64,000 nt of DNA from an uncultured Pelagibacteraceae bacterium (GCA_902519255.1 CABYIV010000001.1:310001-374000), one strand, 5' to 3'; numbered from the stretch's first letter, positions 31,478 through 42,646 are shown. The notes: generated from the sequence alone by a model not told the origin. Translations and numbers: made by a program.

Positions 31478-33490
31478 ATGAAAAAAGATGAAATCAAAAA
31501 AGAATATAGGTCAAAAATTAAAAGTTATCTCAAACACAATCAACTTTATTACGAAAATAATAAACCCTCAATAACCGACTCAGAATATGATAAATTAAAG
31601 TCAGTAATACTTGAATTAGAAAAAAAATATAAATTTTTAAATGATGAAAATTCTCCAAGTAAATTAGTTGGATATAAACCTTCTAAATCATTTGATAAAT
31701 ACAAACATAAAATTCCAATGTTATCTTTGTCTAATGCATTTCATGAGGAAGACTTAAAAAATTTTGAAAAAAAAATTTTCAATTTTTTAAATTTAAAAAC
31801 CAAATTTGAATATAGTGTTGAACCAAAAATAGATGGAATTTCTGCATCTTTAACTTACAAGAATAATAAACTTATTCATGGAGTATCACGTGGAGATGGA
31901 AAAATTGGAGAAATTATTACCGAAAACCTAAAAACTATTAAAGATATTCCTTTAGAAATAAAATCAAATAATTTTCCAGACGAAATTGAAATAAGAGGTG
32001 AGGTATTTATAAGTAAAAAAGATTTCCTTAAAATAAAAGAAAAATTTGCAAATCCAAGAAATGCTGCATCTGGATCATTAAGGCAAAAAGATCCAAATGA
32101 GACAAAAAAAATTCCCTTAAATTTTATGGCTTATACATATGGATATACATCTAATGATGATTTTAAATATCAGTCAAATTTTTTGAGAAAGTTAAATAGT
32201 TGGGGTTTTAGAACAAATAAAGACAATAAACTTTTAAACGCAATTGATTCATTAGTAAAATTTCACAAAAATTTTGAAGAAATCAGATTTGACTTAGATT
32301 ATGACGTTGATGGATTGGTTTATAAGGTAAATGATTTAAATTTACAAAAAAGGCTTGGATTTACTTCGAATGCACCACGCTGGGCAATAGCCCATAAGTT
32401 TTCAGCTCATAGTGCAAGTACAAAAATAATTAATATCGAGATTCAAGTTGGTAGGACAGGCGCCTTAACTCCTGTTGCTAAGGTGCGACCCATCAATATT
32501 GGTGGAGTTGTAGTATCTAATGCCACATTACACAACGAGGATGAAATTAATAGAAAAGACATAAGAATTGGTGATGTTGTTAAAATTGAAAGAGCTGGAG
32601 ATGTAATTCCCCATGTGATTGAGGTTGATAAATTAAAAAGAGAAATTAACTCAAAAAAATTTAAATTCCCTTCAAAGTGCCCATCATGTGGATCAAATAC
32701 TATTAAAGAATTTAATTTTATAACAAAAAAATATGACGCAGTAAGACGATGTACTAACGAGGGGTTTGCATGTGAAAAAATTGCAATTGAGAGAATTAAA
32801 CATTTTATATCTAAAGATGCAATAAATATAGATGGTCTAGGAAAAAAAGTTGTTGAGAAATTTTGGGATTTAAAATTTATAAAACTCCCCCAAGATATCT
32901 ATAATTTGAATTACCAAAAAATTTCTTCCCTTGATGGATGGGGAATGCAATCAGTTTCAAATCTAAAATTTTCAATTGAAAATTCGAAGGAGGTTACATT
33001 GGATAAATTTATCTTTTCACTAGGAATAAGACATATCGGAATTGAAAATGCTAAAATTATTGCAGATTTTACAAAAACTATAAATAATTTTTTCAATTTA
33101 TCTAAAAATAATAAAATTAATGAACTTACGCATATTGATGGAATTGGTGAGACACAAGTTAAATCTTTAAAAAATTTCTTCCAAAATAAAGTAAACATAA
33201 AAGTTGTAGAGAAATTAATGAGTATATTAAAAGTTAAAAATAAAGAGATAAAAAAGGGAGGAAAATTTAGAAATAGATCTTTCATGTTTACTGGAAAACT
33301 ACAAAATATTAGTAGAGCTGAGGCAAAAAGCTTAATAGAAGAGAATTCAGGTAGTATTGTTAGTAGTGTTTCTAAAAAATTAGATTATTTAGTTATAGGT
33401 GAAAAACCAACTAATCGAAAAGTACAGCAAGCTAAAAACTTAGGAATTAAAATACTTTCACAAAAAGAATGGTATGATTTACTAAATTAG
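31478..33490 (+). CDS. ligA: NAD-dependent DNA ligase
   Basis: VEPKIDGISASLTY, RGDGKIGE, NPRNAASGSLRQKDP, CPSCGS Zn-finger, BRCT C-terminus. Confidence 0.98.
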   Translation: MKKDEIKKEYRSKIKSYLKHNQLYYENNKPSITDSEYDKLKSVILELEKKYKFLNDENSPSKLVGYKPSKSFDKYKHKIPMLSLSNAFHEEDLKNFEKKIFNFLNLKTKFEYSVEPKIDGISASLTYKNNKLIHGVSRGDGKIGEIITENLKTIKDIPLEIKSNNFPDEIEIRGEVFISKKDFLKIKEKFANPRNAASGSLRQKDPNETKKIPLNFMAYTYGYTSNDDFKYQSNFLRKLNSWGFRTNKDNKLLNAIDSLVKFHKNFEEIRFDLDYDVDGLVYKVNDLNLQKRLGFTSNAPRWAIAHKFSAHSASTKIINIEIQVGRTGALTPVAKVRPINIGGVVVSNATLHNEDEINRKDIRIGDVVKIERAGDVIPHVIEVDKLKREINSKKFKFPSKCPSCGSNTIKEFNFITKKYDAVRRCTNEGFACEKIAIERIKHFISKDAINIDGLGKKVVEKFWDLKFIKLPQDIYNLNYQKISSLDGWGMQSVSNLKFSIENSKEVTLDKFIFSLGIRHIGIENAKIIADFTKTINNFFNLSKNNKINELTHIDGIGETQVKSLKNFFQNKVNIKVVEKLMSILKVKNKEIKKGGKFRNRSFMFTGKLQNISRAEAKSLIEENSGSIVSSVSKKLDYLVIGEKPTNRKVQQAKNLGIKILSQKEWYDLLN

Positions 33491-35173
33491 TTTAGCGAGC
33501 CACTTTTTTTCTTTATTGTTTAAATATGGAGATAATTTCGAGTAAGTTTCTAGATGGTAATTAAAAATATAATCTTTTTCTAATTTTGTTAGAAGATTTT
33601 CATCTATCAAATCTTTCTCAAGTGGTACAAATGTTAAGTTACTGAAACAAAGATTTTTAATATTCCCATTTAAGTAAATTAAATTTTCTATTCTTATTCC
33701 AAATTTATTTTCTAAATAAAAACCTGGTTCGTTACTAATAATCATACCTCTTTGAAGTTTTACAAAATTATTTTTAGATATACTTTGCGGACCTTCATGT
33801 ACATTTAAAAAAAAACCAACACCATGCCCCGTGCCATGTTTATAGTTTAAATTAATTGAATTAAGACTTCTTCTTGCAAGTTTATCTAAATTATGACCGT
33901 TTTGAATTATATTTACTTTTGACGTAACAACAGCAATATGACCTTTTAAAACTCTCGTATAAAGCTCTTTAATTTTTTTACTTTGTTTATTAAAAGAAAT
34001 TGTTCTAGTAACATCTGTCGTGCCCCATCTGTATTGTCCACCCGAATCTAATAATAAAAGGTGTTTTTTGTTTAGTTTACGATTTGTTTTTTTATTTGAT
34101 CTATAATGAATAATTGCACCATTCGGTCCAGATCCAGCTATAGTATCAAAACTCGGGAATAAAAAACTTTTATTTTGTTTCCTGAAATTTTCTAATTTTT
34201 TCTCAATTTTAATTTCATCAAGTTTGTCGATATTAGAATTCTTAACCCAATATATAAATTTAGTAACTGCTACACCATCTTTAATATGAACATCAATCAT
34301 ATTTTTTATCTCTGTTTTATTTTTAATTGATTTTAAATCATAAATTGGATCATTCCTTTTTTTGATTACAAATTTAGAAATTATTAAATTTTCATTAAAT
34401 ACAGAACAAGTTTTATTGTCTATACAAAAAAATTTTCCTTTTAAAGAATTTAAAATTTGAAAAAATTTATCTTTTTCAAAAAAAAATATTTTCTTATTTA
34501 ATAATTTTCTTTTTATATTTTTTAATTTTTTAATATTCCCAAAAAGAAAAAGTTCATTTCTTTTGTTAAAAATAGCTTGAAAATTAGCTACAGGTGAATT
34601 TGGTAGATCTTTTCCTCTAATATTAAGCAGCCAGCAAACATTCTCATTTGAGCTAATAAATAAATTATCTATTTTTTCATTTTTAATAATTTTATTTAAT
34701 CTTTTAATTTTATTATACGAACTTTCTCCTGCAATTGAGCTTTTAATCGAGTAAACTAAATTATTTTTATTTATTATTTCGATTTTGTTTTTAATCAAAT
34801 CATAATTAATTGGAATTAGATTATTTGAACTACCAAAATATAAGTTTAATGTATCCTTTGTAAATAATTTAGGATCAAATCCGATATTGTATCTTATGTA
34901 ATTTTTTAAAATATCTTTTGGCCAAACATATGGTATTTCATGAATATTAAATCTTCTACCTGACTGTTGCTTAGCTTGTATTGTATATCTGCCATCAACA
35001 AATAAATGATTAGTTTTTTTCAAAATTAGAATAAAACCTGCTGATCCTGTAAATTTTGCAACCATATTCAGTTTATTTGTCTTTGAATATTCAGTAAAAA
35101 ATTCATCATTTTTTGGAATAATGTATCCATCAAGATTGTTTGAGATAATTAAATTTTTAATTTTATTTATCAT
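33482..35173 (-). CDS. Xaa-Pro aminopeptidase (M24, aminopeptidase P family)
   Basis: FDTIAGSGPNGAIIHYR, LLLDSGGQYRWGTTDVTRTI, GHGVGFFLNVHEGPQSI, SNEPGFYLENKFGIRIENL. Confidence 0.95.
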   Translation of the reverse strand: MINKIKNLIISNNLDGYIIPKNDEFFTEYSKTNKLNMVAKFTGSAGFILILKKTNHLFVDGRYTIQAKQQSGRRFNIHEIPYVWPKDILKNYIRYNIGFDPKLFTKDTLNLYFGSSNNLIPINYDLIKNKIEIINKNNLVYSIKSSIAGESSYNKIKRLNKIIKNEKIDNLFISSNENVCWLLNIRGKDLPNSPVANFQAIFNKRNELFLFGNIKKLKNIKRKLLNKKIFFFEKDKFFQILNSLKGKFFCIDNKTCSVFNENLIISKFVIKKRNDPIYDLKSIKNKTEIKNMIDVHIKDGVAVTKFIYWVKNSNIDKLDEIKIEKKLENFRKQNKSFLFPSFDTIAGSGPNGAIIHYRSNKKTNRKLNKKHLLLLDSGGQYRWGTTDVTRTISFNKQSKKIKELYTRVLKGHIAVVTSKVNIIQNGHNLDKLARRSLNSINLNYKHGTGHGVGFFLNVHEGPQSISKNNFVKLQRGMIISNEPGFYLENKFGIRIENLIYLNGNIKNLCFSNLTFVPLEKDLIDENLLTKLEKDYIFNYHLETYSKLSPYLNNKEKKWLAKLI

Positions 35174-37193
35174 TTAACTTTTTTTGAAACCGTAACCATC
35201 CCGGGCTTTTTATTTCGTTTTCAAATTCAATATCTTGGTTGAATTCAAAATCATTTTCTTTCTGATCTACAAAGCTATTATTTTTTTTAATAAATTCATC
35301 AGGAAGTTCATCAACAAATCTTGAAGCCATACTGTCCATCCAGTCTCCTTGGTAGAATCTATTCATTGAGAAAGAAATTTTTGCAATTTTTTTTGCTCTA
35401 GTAATCCCAACATACGCTAGTCTTCTTTCTTCCTCAAGACCACTCTCTCCTTTTTCCTCAATACTTTTTTGATGGGGGAACAAACCTTCTTCCCAGCCTG
35501 GCAAATAAACTATATTAAATTCAAGTCCCTTTGAGGCATGTAGTGTCATCAAATTAACTTTTTCGCTCTCCCAGTTTTGATCCAATGAAGTTGCTAAAGA
35601 CACATGCTCAAGAAAACTCTCTAAATTATCAAATTCCTTCATAGCACTTAACAATTCTTTAATATTCTCAAGTCTATTCTCATTTTCTAAATCTTTTTTA
35701 TTTTTTAACATTTCACTATATCCAGACTCATCCAAAACTATTTGTAAAAGCTTATTATGGTTTATTTTTTTCTTTGAATCATATCTCCATTTTTCAAGTA
35801 AGTTTAATAATGAAATTAAACCTATTTTTGTTTTAGGTTTGATTTTATTAATTTCTATCAATTTCCTTGAGGCTATTTCTAAAGAACATCCATTTTTTTT
35901 TGCAAATTCAGCAATCGTTTTAATGGTTGTATCTCCAATTGACCTTTTTGGAACATTAATTATTCTTTCAAAAGACAAATCATCCAATGGTTGATGAATA
36001 CATCGTAAATATGCTACACAATCTTTTATTTCTGTTCTCTCATAAAATTTTATACCTCCTATAATTCTATATGGAATTCCAACTTTTAAAAATCTTTCCT
36101 CAAACTCTCTAGTTTGAAATATAGCTCTAACTAATATTGCTATTTCATTTAAAGAATTATTTTTTTTAAAATTTTCAATTGTGGTACTAATTTCTGTAGC
36201 TTCATCTTTTACATTTCTAAAACAATCTAATGTTATCAACTCTCCATCTTCTTGATTAGTGTATAGTGTTTTTCCAACTCTATTTTGATTATTCTCAATC
36301 AATTTTGATGCAACATTTAAAATATTTTGAGTTGATCTATAATTCTTTTCTAATCTAATTATTTTTGTATTTTTATAGGTTTTGTCAAATTCTAAGAAAT
36401 TTTTTATTTCAGCTCCTCTCCAGCTGTATATAGATTGATCATCGTCTCCAACACAGCATATATTCATATTTGCTGAAGACAAATACTTAAGCCACTCACT
36501 TTGAATAAAATTAGTATCTTGGTATTCATCGACCAAAATATATTTAAATTTTTTAGAGTATATTAAAGCTATATCATTATAATTAGCAAAAATTTTTACA
36601 ACATGTAAAATCAAATCACTAAAATCTACAGAGTTTAAATCTATAAGTTTTTGTTGATAAATTTTATAAATATTTAAAAAGTTTTTTTCTAAAGTTTCTT
36701 TCTTTTTTAATATTACATCATCAGGATATAAGCCTTTATTTTTCCATTTATCAATTATTGCTAATATGTATTTTGGAGATATTTTTTTTATATCAATATT
36801 TTCTGCTTTACATATATTTTTTATTAATCTTACTTGGTCATCCTGGTCTATAATAGTAAAATTTGATTTTAACCTAACGGCCTCTGCATGTTTTCTTAAA
36901 ATCTTCGCACTAATTGAGTGAAAAGTTCCCAACCATGGTAATCCAGTCGCATTCTTATTAAGAAGTTTTGAGACTCTAATCTGCATTTCTTTCGCGGCTT
37001 TATTTGTAAAAGTTACAGCAAGTATTTGACTTGAAAAAGCTTTGTGAGTCTTAATAATGTGGGCAATCCTAGAGGTCAATACTTTGGTTTTCCCTGACCC
37101 AGCTCCGGCAACAATTAAAAGAGGACCTTCGAGATGTGATACGGCCTCTTGTTGCTTTTCGTTTAAATTTAATAAATAATCAGTTTTCAACAT
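35163..37193 (-). CDS. uvrD: UvrD/PcrA-type superfamily I DNA helicase
   Basis: LIVAGAGSGKTKVLTSRIAHI, ILVDEYQDTNFIQSEWL, CVGDDDQSIYSWRGAE, LMTLHASKGLEFNIVYLPGWEEGLFPH, EEERRLAYVGITRAK. Confidence 0.98.
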   Translation of the reverse strand: MLKTDYLLNLNEKQQEAVSHLEGPLLIVAGAGSGKTKVLTSRIAHIIKTHKAFSSQILAVTFTNKAAKEMQIRVSKLLNKNATGLPWLGTFHSISAKILRKHAEAVRLKSNFTIIDQDDQVRLIKNICKAENIDIKKISPKYILAIIDKWKNKGLYPDDVILKKKETLEKNFLNIYKIYQQKLIDLNSVDFSDLILHVVKIFANYNDIALIYSKKFKYILVDEYQDTNFIQSEWLKYLSSANMNICCVGDDDQSIYSWRGAEIKNFLEFDKTYKNTKIIRLEKNYRSTQNILNVASKLIENNQNRVGKTLYTNQEDGELITLDCFRNVKDEATEISTTIENFKKNNSLNEIAILVRAIFQTREFEERFLKVGIPYRIIGGIKFYERTEIKDCVAYLRCIHQPLDDLSFERIINVPKRSIGDTTIKTIAEFAKKNGCSLEIASRKLIEINKIKPKTKIGLISLLNLLEKWRYDSKKKINHNKLLQIVLDESGYSEMLKNKKDLENENRLENIKELLSAMKEFDNLESFLEHVSLATSLDQNWESEKVNLMTLHASKGLEFNIVYLPGWEEGLFPHQKSIEEKGESGLEEERRLAYVGITRAKKIAKISFSMNRFYQGDWMDSMASRFVDELPDEFIKKNNSFVDQKENDFEFNQDIEFENEIKSPGWLRFQKKLNDK

Positions 37194-37223
37194 TTTTTTT
37201 ATCGTATAAGCTTTATTATTTTA

Positions 37224-38591
37224 ATGAATAAAATTAAGCAAAATAAAATAACTTTCACCTTAATTTTAGTAGGAATTGCAATAATTTTTTCATCTTTAAC
37301 TATTTTATCTTTACCAGTTTTATTTAATTATAAAAGCAAAGTTACAATTATAGAAAATAATTTTTATAAAAATTTTAAAATTTATTTAAATTCATCAGGT
37401 AAAATCTCATATAAGCCATTTCCAAAGCCGCACTTATTACTAGAAAATGCAATAATTGATTTAAATAAATCTAAAGAAAAAAATGGATTAATCAAAACTA
37501 AAAATTTGAAAATATACATTTCTTTGAGAGACATATATTTAAGATCATTTAAAAATTTTGTTTCTACAGAAATTTCTAATACAAATATAAATTTTAAATT
37601 TGATAATATTAAAGAATTAAGAAAACATTTATATCAAAATATAAATAAACCTATAATGTTAAATGATTGTAAAATTTTTTTAAAAAATAAAAAAAATGAA
37701 GTAATTCTAATTTCTCCAATAAATAAAATTTCATATAAAATTAATAACAAGACAAAAGTTAAAAATTTTAACCTTATTGGTGAAGTTTTTGGGCTAAACT
37801 TTAATTCTGAATGGAAAAGAGACTACACAAAACCCAAAAAGACTATTCATACTATAGATATTATTTATCCAAATATTGAAATAAAGAATATATTAGAATT
37901 TGAGAAAAATAATAAATTTAAGGGACAGTCTTTAATAAATTATGGACAAGACAAATTAGAATATAATTTCCAATATAATAATCAAAAAATTAAAATATCG
38001 TCCCCAAAAAAGGAAAAAACAAACTTTAATATTGAAAGTGATATTCAATTAAGACCATTTTATTTTAATGGAAGCTTACTGATAAAAAATAAAAAAGTTG
38101 AAAAAATTATTGATAATTTTTTATCAAATCTAATTTTATATAATGAAAACTATTTAGGAAATTTAAATGGATTGTTTAAAATAAAATTCGATAAATTAAA
38201 TAATAAATTAATAAAAAAAGGAGAAATAAAACTAATTATAAATGAAAAAAAAATAAACATAAAAGAAGCAAAATTCATAATAGATAAAATTGGTTATATC
38301 AATTCAATCATAAGCTTTGAAGAAGATAAAGGTGATAAAAAATTTATAACAAAAAACCAATTAATAATTGAAAATTACATAGAATTTGCAAAGATTTTTC
38401 AAATAGGATCAAATAAGATTAAAAATATTAAAGAGGTTCGCTTTGATCTAGAAAAAGAATACGGCAAATCAGATTTTACTATTAAAAATATTAAAATTAA
38501 TAACAGTGAGAGAAATTTAAAATTAAATGATATTTTTTTGGTTAAAAATATTCAAAACCTAAGGTCTTACATTAGAGAGTTAATAAATTAA
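37224..38591 (+). CDS. AsmA-like membrane-anchored protein
   Basis: N-terminal TM then VTIIENNFYKNFKIYLNSSGKISYKPFPKPHLLLENAII; weak AsmA-family resemblance. Confidence 0.6.
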   Translation: MNKIKQNKITFTLILVGIAIIFSSLTILSLPVLFNYKSKVTIIENNFYKNFKIYLNSSGKISYKPFPKPHLLLENAIIDLNKSKEKNGLIKTKNLKIYISLRDIYLRSFKNFVSTEISNTNINFKFDNIKELRKHLYQNINKPIMLNDCKIFLKNKKNEVILISPINKISYKINNKTKVKNFNLIGEVFGLNFNSEWKRDYTKPKKTIHTIDIIYPNIEIKNILEFEKNNKFKGQSLINYGQDKLEYNFQYNNQKIKISSPKKEKTNFNIESDIQLRPFYFNGSLLIKNKKVEKIIDNFLSNLILYNENYLGNLNGLFKIKFDKLNNKLIKKGEIKLIINEKKINIKEAKFIIDKIGYINSIISFEEDKGDKKFITKNQLIIENYIEFAKIFQIGSNKIKNIKEVRFDLEKEYGKSDFTIKNIKINNSERNLKLNDIFLVKNIQNLRSYIRELIN

Positions 38592-39976
38592 CTTGGCTTT
38601 GTCATTTTTGAGGGGTTAATTAGAAAGTTATATTCATTATTATTAATTAAACCTGTTTTAATAGCCTCTTCTTTTAATTTAGTTCCATTTTTTAAAGCTC
38701 TTTTTGCGATTTTTGCTGCATTATCATAACCTATTTTTGGTGCTAATGCCGTTACAAGCATCAATGAATTATCTAAATGTTCTTTAATTTTTTGTTTATT
38801 TGCCTTAATCCCTTTTACACAATAGATGCTAAAATTTTTTGTGCTATCTGCCATGATATCTATAGATTGTAAAATGTTATAGGCAATTAAAGGTTTAAAC
38901 ACATTTAATTCAAAATGACCATGGCTACCTGCAACTGTTATTCCTGTATGATTTCCTATTACTTTTGCGCATACCATAGTAACTGCTTCACATTGAGTAG
39001 GATTAACTTTGCCTGGCATAATTGATGATCCTGGCTCATTCGCTGGCAGGATTAATTCTCCATAACCAGCTCTTGGTCCTGACCCCAAAAATCTTATATC
39101 ATTTGAAATTTTCATTAAAGCAACAGCACATGAATTTAAAGAACCAGAAAAATTTACTATCGCATCATGCGAAGCTAATTCAGAAAATTTATTAGGTGCA
39201 GGCTTAAAATTTACTTTGCAAAATTTTTTTATTTCTTTAATTATTTTTTTATCAAAATTTTTTTTTGAATTTATTCCAGTTCCAACAGCTGTCCCACCTT
39301 GTGCCAGATAATAAATATCATTTAAACAATATTTTATTCTTTGTATACTTTTCTTAACTTGTTCATAATATCCAGAAAATTCTTGACCAAGTGTTAGCGG
39401 GGTTGCATCTTGAAGGTGAGTTCTACCAATTTTAACTATATTTTTAAATTCCCTAGTCTTTTTTGCCAATGAATTCTCCAATAACTTTAAACTTGGTAAA
39501 AGTTTATTATTAGTTTCAATTGCAATTGATATATGCATTGCAGTCGGAAAAACATCATTAGTTGATTGTGATTTATTAACATGATCATTGGGATGAACGG
39601 GTTTTTTTGATCCCTTTTTACCCTTCATAATTTCTATAGCTCTATTTGCAATTACTTCATTAACATTCATATTTGTTTGCGTACCAGAACCTGTCTGCCA
39701 AACTTTTAGAGGAAAATTTTCGTTCATTTTACCGCTTATAACTTCATTTGAAGCTTTAATTATTGCTCTTGAAATTTTTGATGAGATTAATTGATCTTTT
39801 TGGTGAACTATGGCAGCACTTCGCTTGATGATTGCAATAGATCTTATAATTGATTCTGGCACATATATTTTGCCGATATTAAAAAATTTTTTTGATCTTT
39901 GAGTAGATGCGCCCCAATATTTATCATTTGGTACACTAATACCACCAATACTGTCAAACTCTTTTCTTGTTTTCAT
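38588..39976 (-). CDS. fumC: Fumarate hydratase class II
   Basis: GGISVPNDKYWGASTQRSKKFF, GSGTQTNMNVNEVIANRA, GRTHLQDATPLTLGQEFSGY, EPGSSIMPGKVNPTQCEA. Confidence 0.98.
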   Translation of the reverse strand: MKTRKEFDSIGGISVPNDKYWGASTQRSKKFFNIGKIYVPESIIRSIAIIKRSAAIVHQKDQLISSKISRAIIKASNEVISGKMNENFPLKVWQTGSGTQTNMNVNEVIANRAIEIMKGKKGSKKPVHPNDHVNKSQSTNDVFPTAMHISIAIETNNKLLPSLKLLENSLAKKTREFKNIVKIGRTHLQDATPLTLGQEFSGYYEQVKKSIQRIKYCLNDIYYLAQGGTAVGTGINSKKNFDKKIIKEIKKFCKVNFKPAPNKFSELASHDAIVNFSGSLNSCAVALMKISNDIRFLGSGPRAGYGELILPANEPGSSIMPGKVNPTQCEAVTMVCAKVIGNHTGITVAGSHGHFELNVFKPLIAYNILQSIDIMADSTKNFSIYCVKGIKANKQKIKEHLDNSLMLVTALAPKIGYDNAAKIAKRALKNGTKLKEEAIKTGLINNNEYNFLINPSKMTKPS

Positions 39977-40037
39977 TTATTTGAATAAATAACTGAATAA
40001 TTTATATACTAGTTTTTATTAATCTTACAGGAGTAAA

Positions 40038-40409
40038 ATGACAAATTTTCAAAAAGTAAAAATATTTATGGAGACTTTTGGTCAAGAAGTTAAATCAAAG
40101 CCATCTTTAAGCTCTGAAAAAATCAATGAGCTAAGATTTAATTTAATTAAAGAAGAATTAGATGAGTTTAAACAGGCATTAGAAAATAATGATCTTTTAG
40201 AAGTGGCTGATGCTTTAACAGATATTTTATATGTTACATATGGAGCAGGGCATGCATTTGGAATTAATTTAGACGCTTGTTTTAATGAAGTTCAAAATTC
40301 AAATATGAGCAAGTTAGGAAATGACGGAAAACCTATTTATAATGATCAGGGTAAAGTAATGAAAGGTCCAGACTATTATAAACCAGATTTATCTAAATTT
40401 ATTAAGTAA
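40038..40409 (+). CDS. MazG-like all-alpha nucleotide pyrophosphohydrolase
   Basis: LRFNLIKEELDEFKQALENNDLLEVADALTDILYVTYGAG (ExxE...ExxD). Confidence 0.88.
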   Translation: MTNFQKVKIFMETFGQEVKSKPSLSSEKINELRFNLIKEELDEFKQALENNDLLEVADALTDILYVTYGAGHAFGINLDACFNEVQNSNMSKLGNDGKPIYNDQGKVMKGPDYYKPDLSKFIK

Positions 40410-41307
40410 TTTGTAACCAATCAGGTTTCTTGATTTTAATTTTAGCGGAACCACAATTAAAAGTTTTTCCAAAATCTAATTTTTCATACTTAACTTTGAT
40501 AAGAGCATAGGGATAATCATCATTTATTAATACTTTTCCAATCTCATCATTCTCAACTGATATAATTTCGTTATTTAAATTACCTTCTATTACTTCAATT
40601 GGTAGAAGACGTTTGTTTAGTTTATCTTTTAACTTGATCCTTGCAGTATTTTCTTGGCCAACGTAACAACCCTTTTTAAAATCTATTGCATTTAATTCAT
40701 CAAAGTTACATTCAATACCAAAAAGTTTATTTTGAAGTTTGTCAGTATTTTTTTGTGGAATACCAATTTCATGGCTCAATTTGTAATATTCATTTTTATT
40801 TGCACTTTGAAGCCCAAGTTTTTTTAATGATAAATATAATTTTTCTAAGTTAGTCACTATTCTTGCTCCAAGCTCTACATTTCTAGGATCTAAAAAAATA
40901 CTATCCTTTCTAAATTTAATTGTGCAACCAGCATTTGAACTTGAATTTTCCATGTCCAAAAATCTTTCTTTACTAATAACTGCAATAACAAATTCATTGC
41001 TTAAATTTAAAATTTCTACTTTTGATCTAAGTTTGTATAAATTTAATTGATTAAATAAATTATCGATATTTTTTTTCTCACAATCTAAAAAATATCCAGA
41101 CTTATGTTTTAATATATTGAAGTCATGCAAATATTTTCCCTGTGGAGTAAGTAAAGCAGAATAACATGAATTTTTTTCATCTACTTTGTTAATATTATTT
41201 GTAACTATATTTTGTAGAAATTCTTTACAGTCTTCACCCGAAACATACAAAAGTCCTCTGTCCTCTAAGATATAAACATTATTTTTTTTCATGATTGATT
41301 GGTTCAA
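40402..41307 (-). CDS. ygfZ: YgfZ/GcvT-domain folate-binding protein
   Basis: Signature FKKGCYVGQENTARIK; GcvT-like N-terminus. Confidence 0.93.
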   Translation of the reverse strand: MNQSIMKKNNVYILEDRGLLYVSGEDCKEFLQNIVTNNINKVDEKNSCYSALLTPQGKYLHDFNILKHKSGYFLDCEKKNIDNLFNQLNLYKLRSKVEILNLSNEFVIAVISKERFLDMENSSSNAGCTIKFRKDSIFLDPRNVELGARIVTNLEKLYLSLKKLGLQSANKNEYYKLSHEIGIPQKNTDKLQNKLFGIECNFDELNAIDFKKGCYVGQENTARIKLKDKLNKRLLPIEVIEGNLNNEIISVENDEIGKVLINDDYPYALIKVKYEKLDFGKTFNCGSAKIKIKKPDWLQIT

Positions 41308-41335
41308 GATAATAATATAGTAACGATTTCATAAA

Positions 41336-42646
41336 ATGTTAGATCTTATTATAAAAAATGGAGAGTGTTATATCGACGGAAAAATTACTAAGACAAATAT
41401 TGGAATTCGGAATGGAAAAATATCAATAATTGGTGATTTAAATAATGAACAAAGCAAAGAAACCATTGATGCAAGCGGTTTAGTAGTTCTACCTGGTTGC
41501 ATGGATACTCAAGTTCATTTCCGTGAGCCTGGGTCAACTAATGCAGAGGACTTACATACTGGAAGTAAAGCAGCTATTGCTGGCGGTATTACGAGTGTTT
41601 TTGAGATGCCAAATACAAATCCCCCAACAGCAAATATGAAAGAATTTAATAATAAGCTAAATCTTGCAAAAAATAGGATGTATTCAAATTATGCTTTTTA
41701 TTTTGGAGCAACTCCAGATAATTCAACTGATTTAGCAAAGCTTAAAGGTTTAGATGGTTGTTGTGGCGTAAAACTTTTTGCTGGATCGTCAACTGGAAAT
41801 CTTTTGGTTGATAAAGAAGAAGATATTGAAAAGGTATTTCAAAATACTTCAAAAATAGTAGCAGTTCATTCTGAAGATGAAGAAATAATTAATTTGAGAA
41901 AAAAATTAATTGAAAAAGGTAATGTTCATACCCATCCTGTATGGAGGAATGAAGAATGTGCAATGTCATCTACAAGACGGATTGTTAGGATTGCAAAAAG
42001 ACTTAATAAAAAAGCACATATATTACACGTTACTACAAAAGAAGAGGTAGATTTCTTATCTCAAAATAAAGGTAATATAACTTTTGAAATTACTCCTCAA
42101 CATCTAACAATATATGCACCTGACTGTTATGACAAACTTGGTACTTTTGCTCAGATGAACCCTCCTCTAAGAGACAAGTCTCATTATGATAGGTTGTGGT
42201 ACGCAATTAGAAATAATTATAACGATACTATTGGTTCTGATCATGCACCCCATTTAAAAGAAAACAAATTAAAAGAATATCCACAATCACCATCTGGCAT
42301 GCCAGGTGTGCAAACATTATTACCCGTAATGCTAAATCACGTGAATGACAAAAAACTTACTTTAGATCAACTAATCAAACTTCTTTGTGAAAATCCAGTT
42401 TCAGTATTTGGTATTAAAAATAAGGGATTTATCAAAAAAGATTATGATGCAGACTTTACAATAATAGACATGAATAGAACGATTGAAATTAAAAATAAAA
42501 ATATTCATAGTAAGTGTGGATGGAGCCCATTTGATGGCTATAAATTTAAAGGTTCACCAGTTTATACAATCATAAATGGTGATATTAAAATGAAAGAAGA
42601 TGAAATTTTAGGAGATCCATCTGGAAAACCAATTCAGTTTGACTGA
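41336..42646 (+). CDS. pyrC: Dihydroorotase
   Basis: LPGCMDTQVHFREPGSTNAEDLHTGSKAAIAGGITSVFEMPNTNPP, HVTTKEE, IGSDHAPHLKENK. Confidence 0.94.
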   Translation: MLDLIIKNGECYIDGKITKTNIGIRNGKISIIGDLNNEQSKETIDASGLVVLPGCMDTQVHFREPGSTNAEDLHTGSKAAIAGGITSVFEMPNTNPPTANMKEFNNKLNLAKNRMYSNYAFYFGATPDNSTDLAKLKGLDGCCGVKLFAGSSTGNLLVDKEEDIEKVFQNTSKIVAVHSEDEEIINLRKKLIEKGNVHTHPVWRNEECAMSSTRRIVRIAKRLNKKAHILHVTTKEEVDFLSQNKGNITFEITPQHLTIYAPDCYDKLGTFAQMNPPLRDKSHYDRLWYAIRNNYNDTIGSDHAPHLKENKLKEYPQSPSGMPGVQTLLPVMLNHVNDKKLTLDQLIKLLCENPVSVFGIKNKGFIKKDYDADFTIIDMNRTIEIKNKNIHSKCGWSPFDGYKFKGSPVYTIINGDIKMKEDEILGDPSGKPIQFD

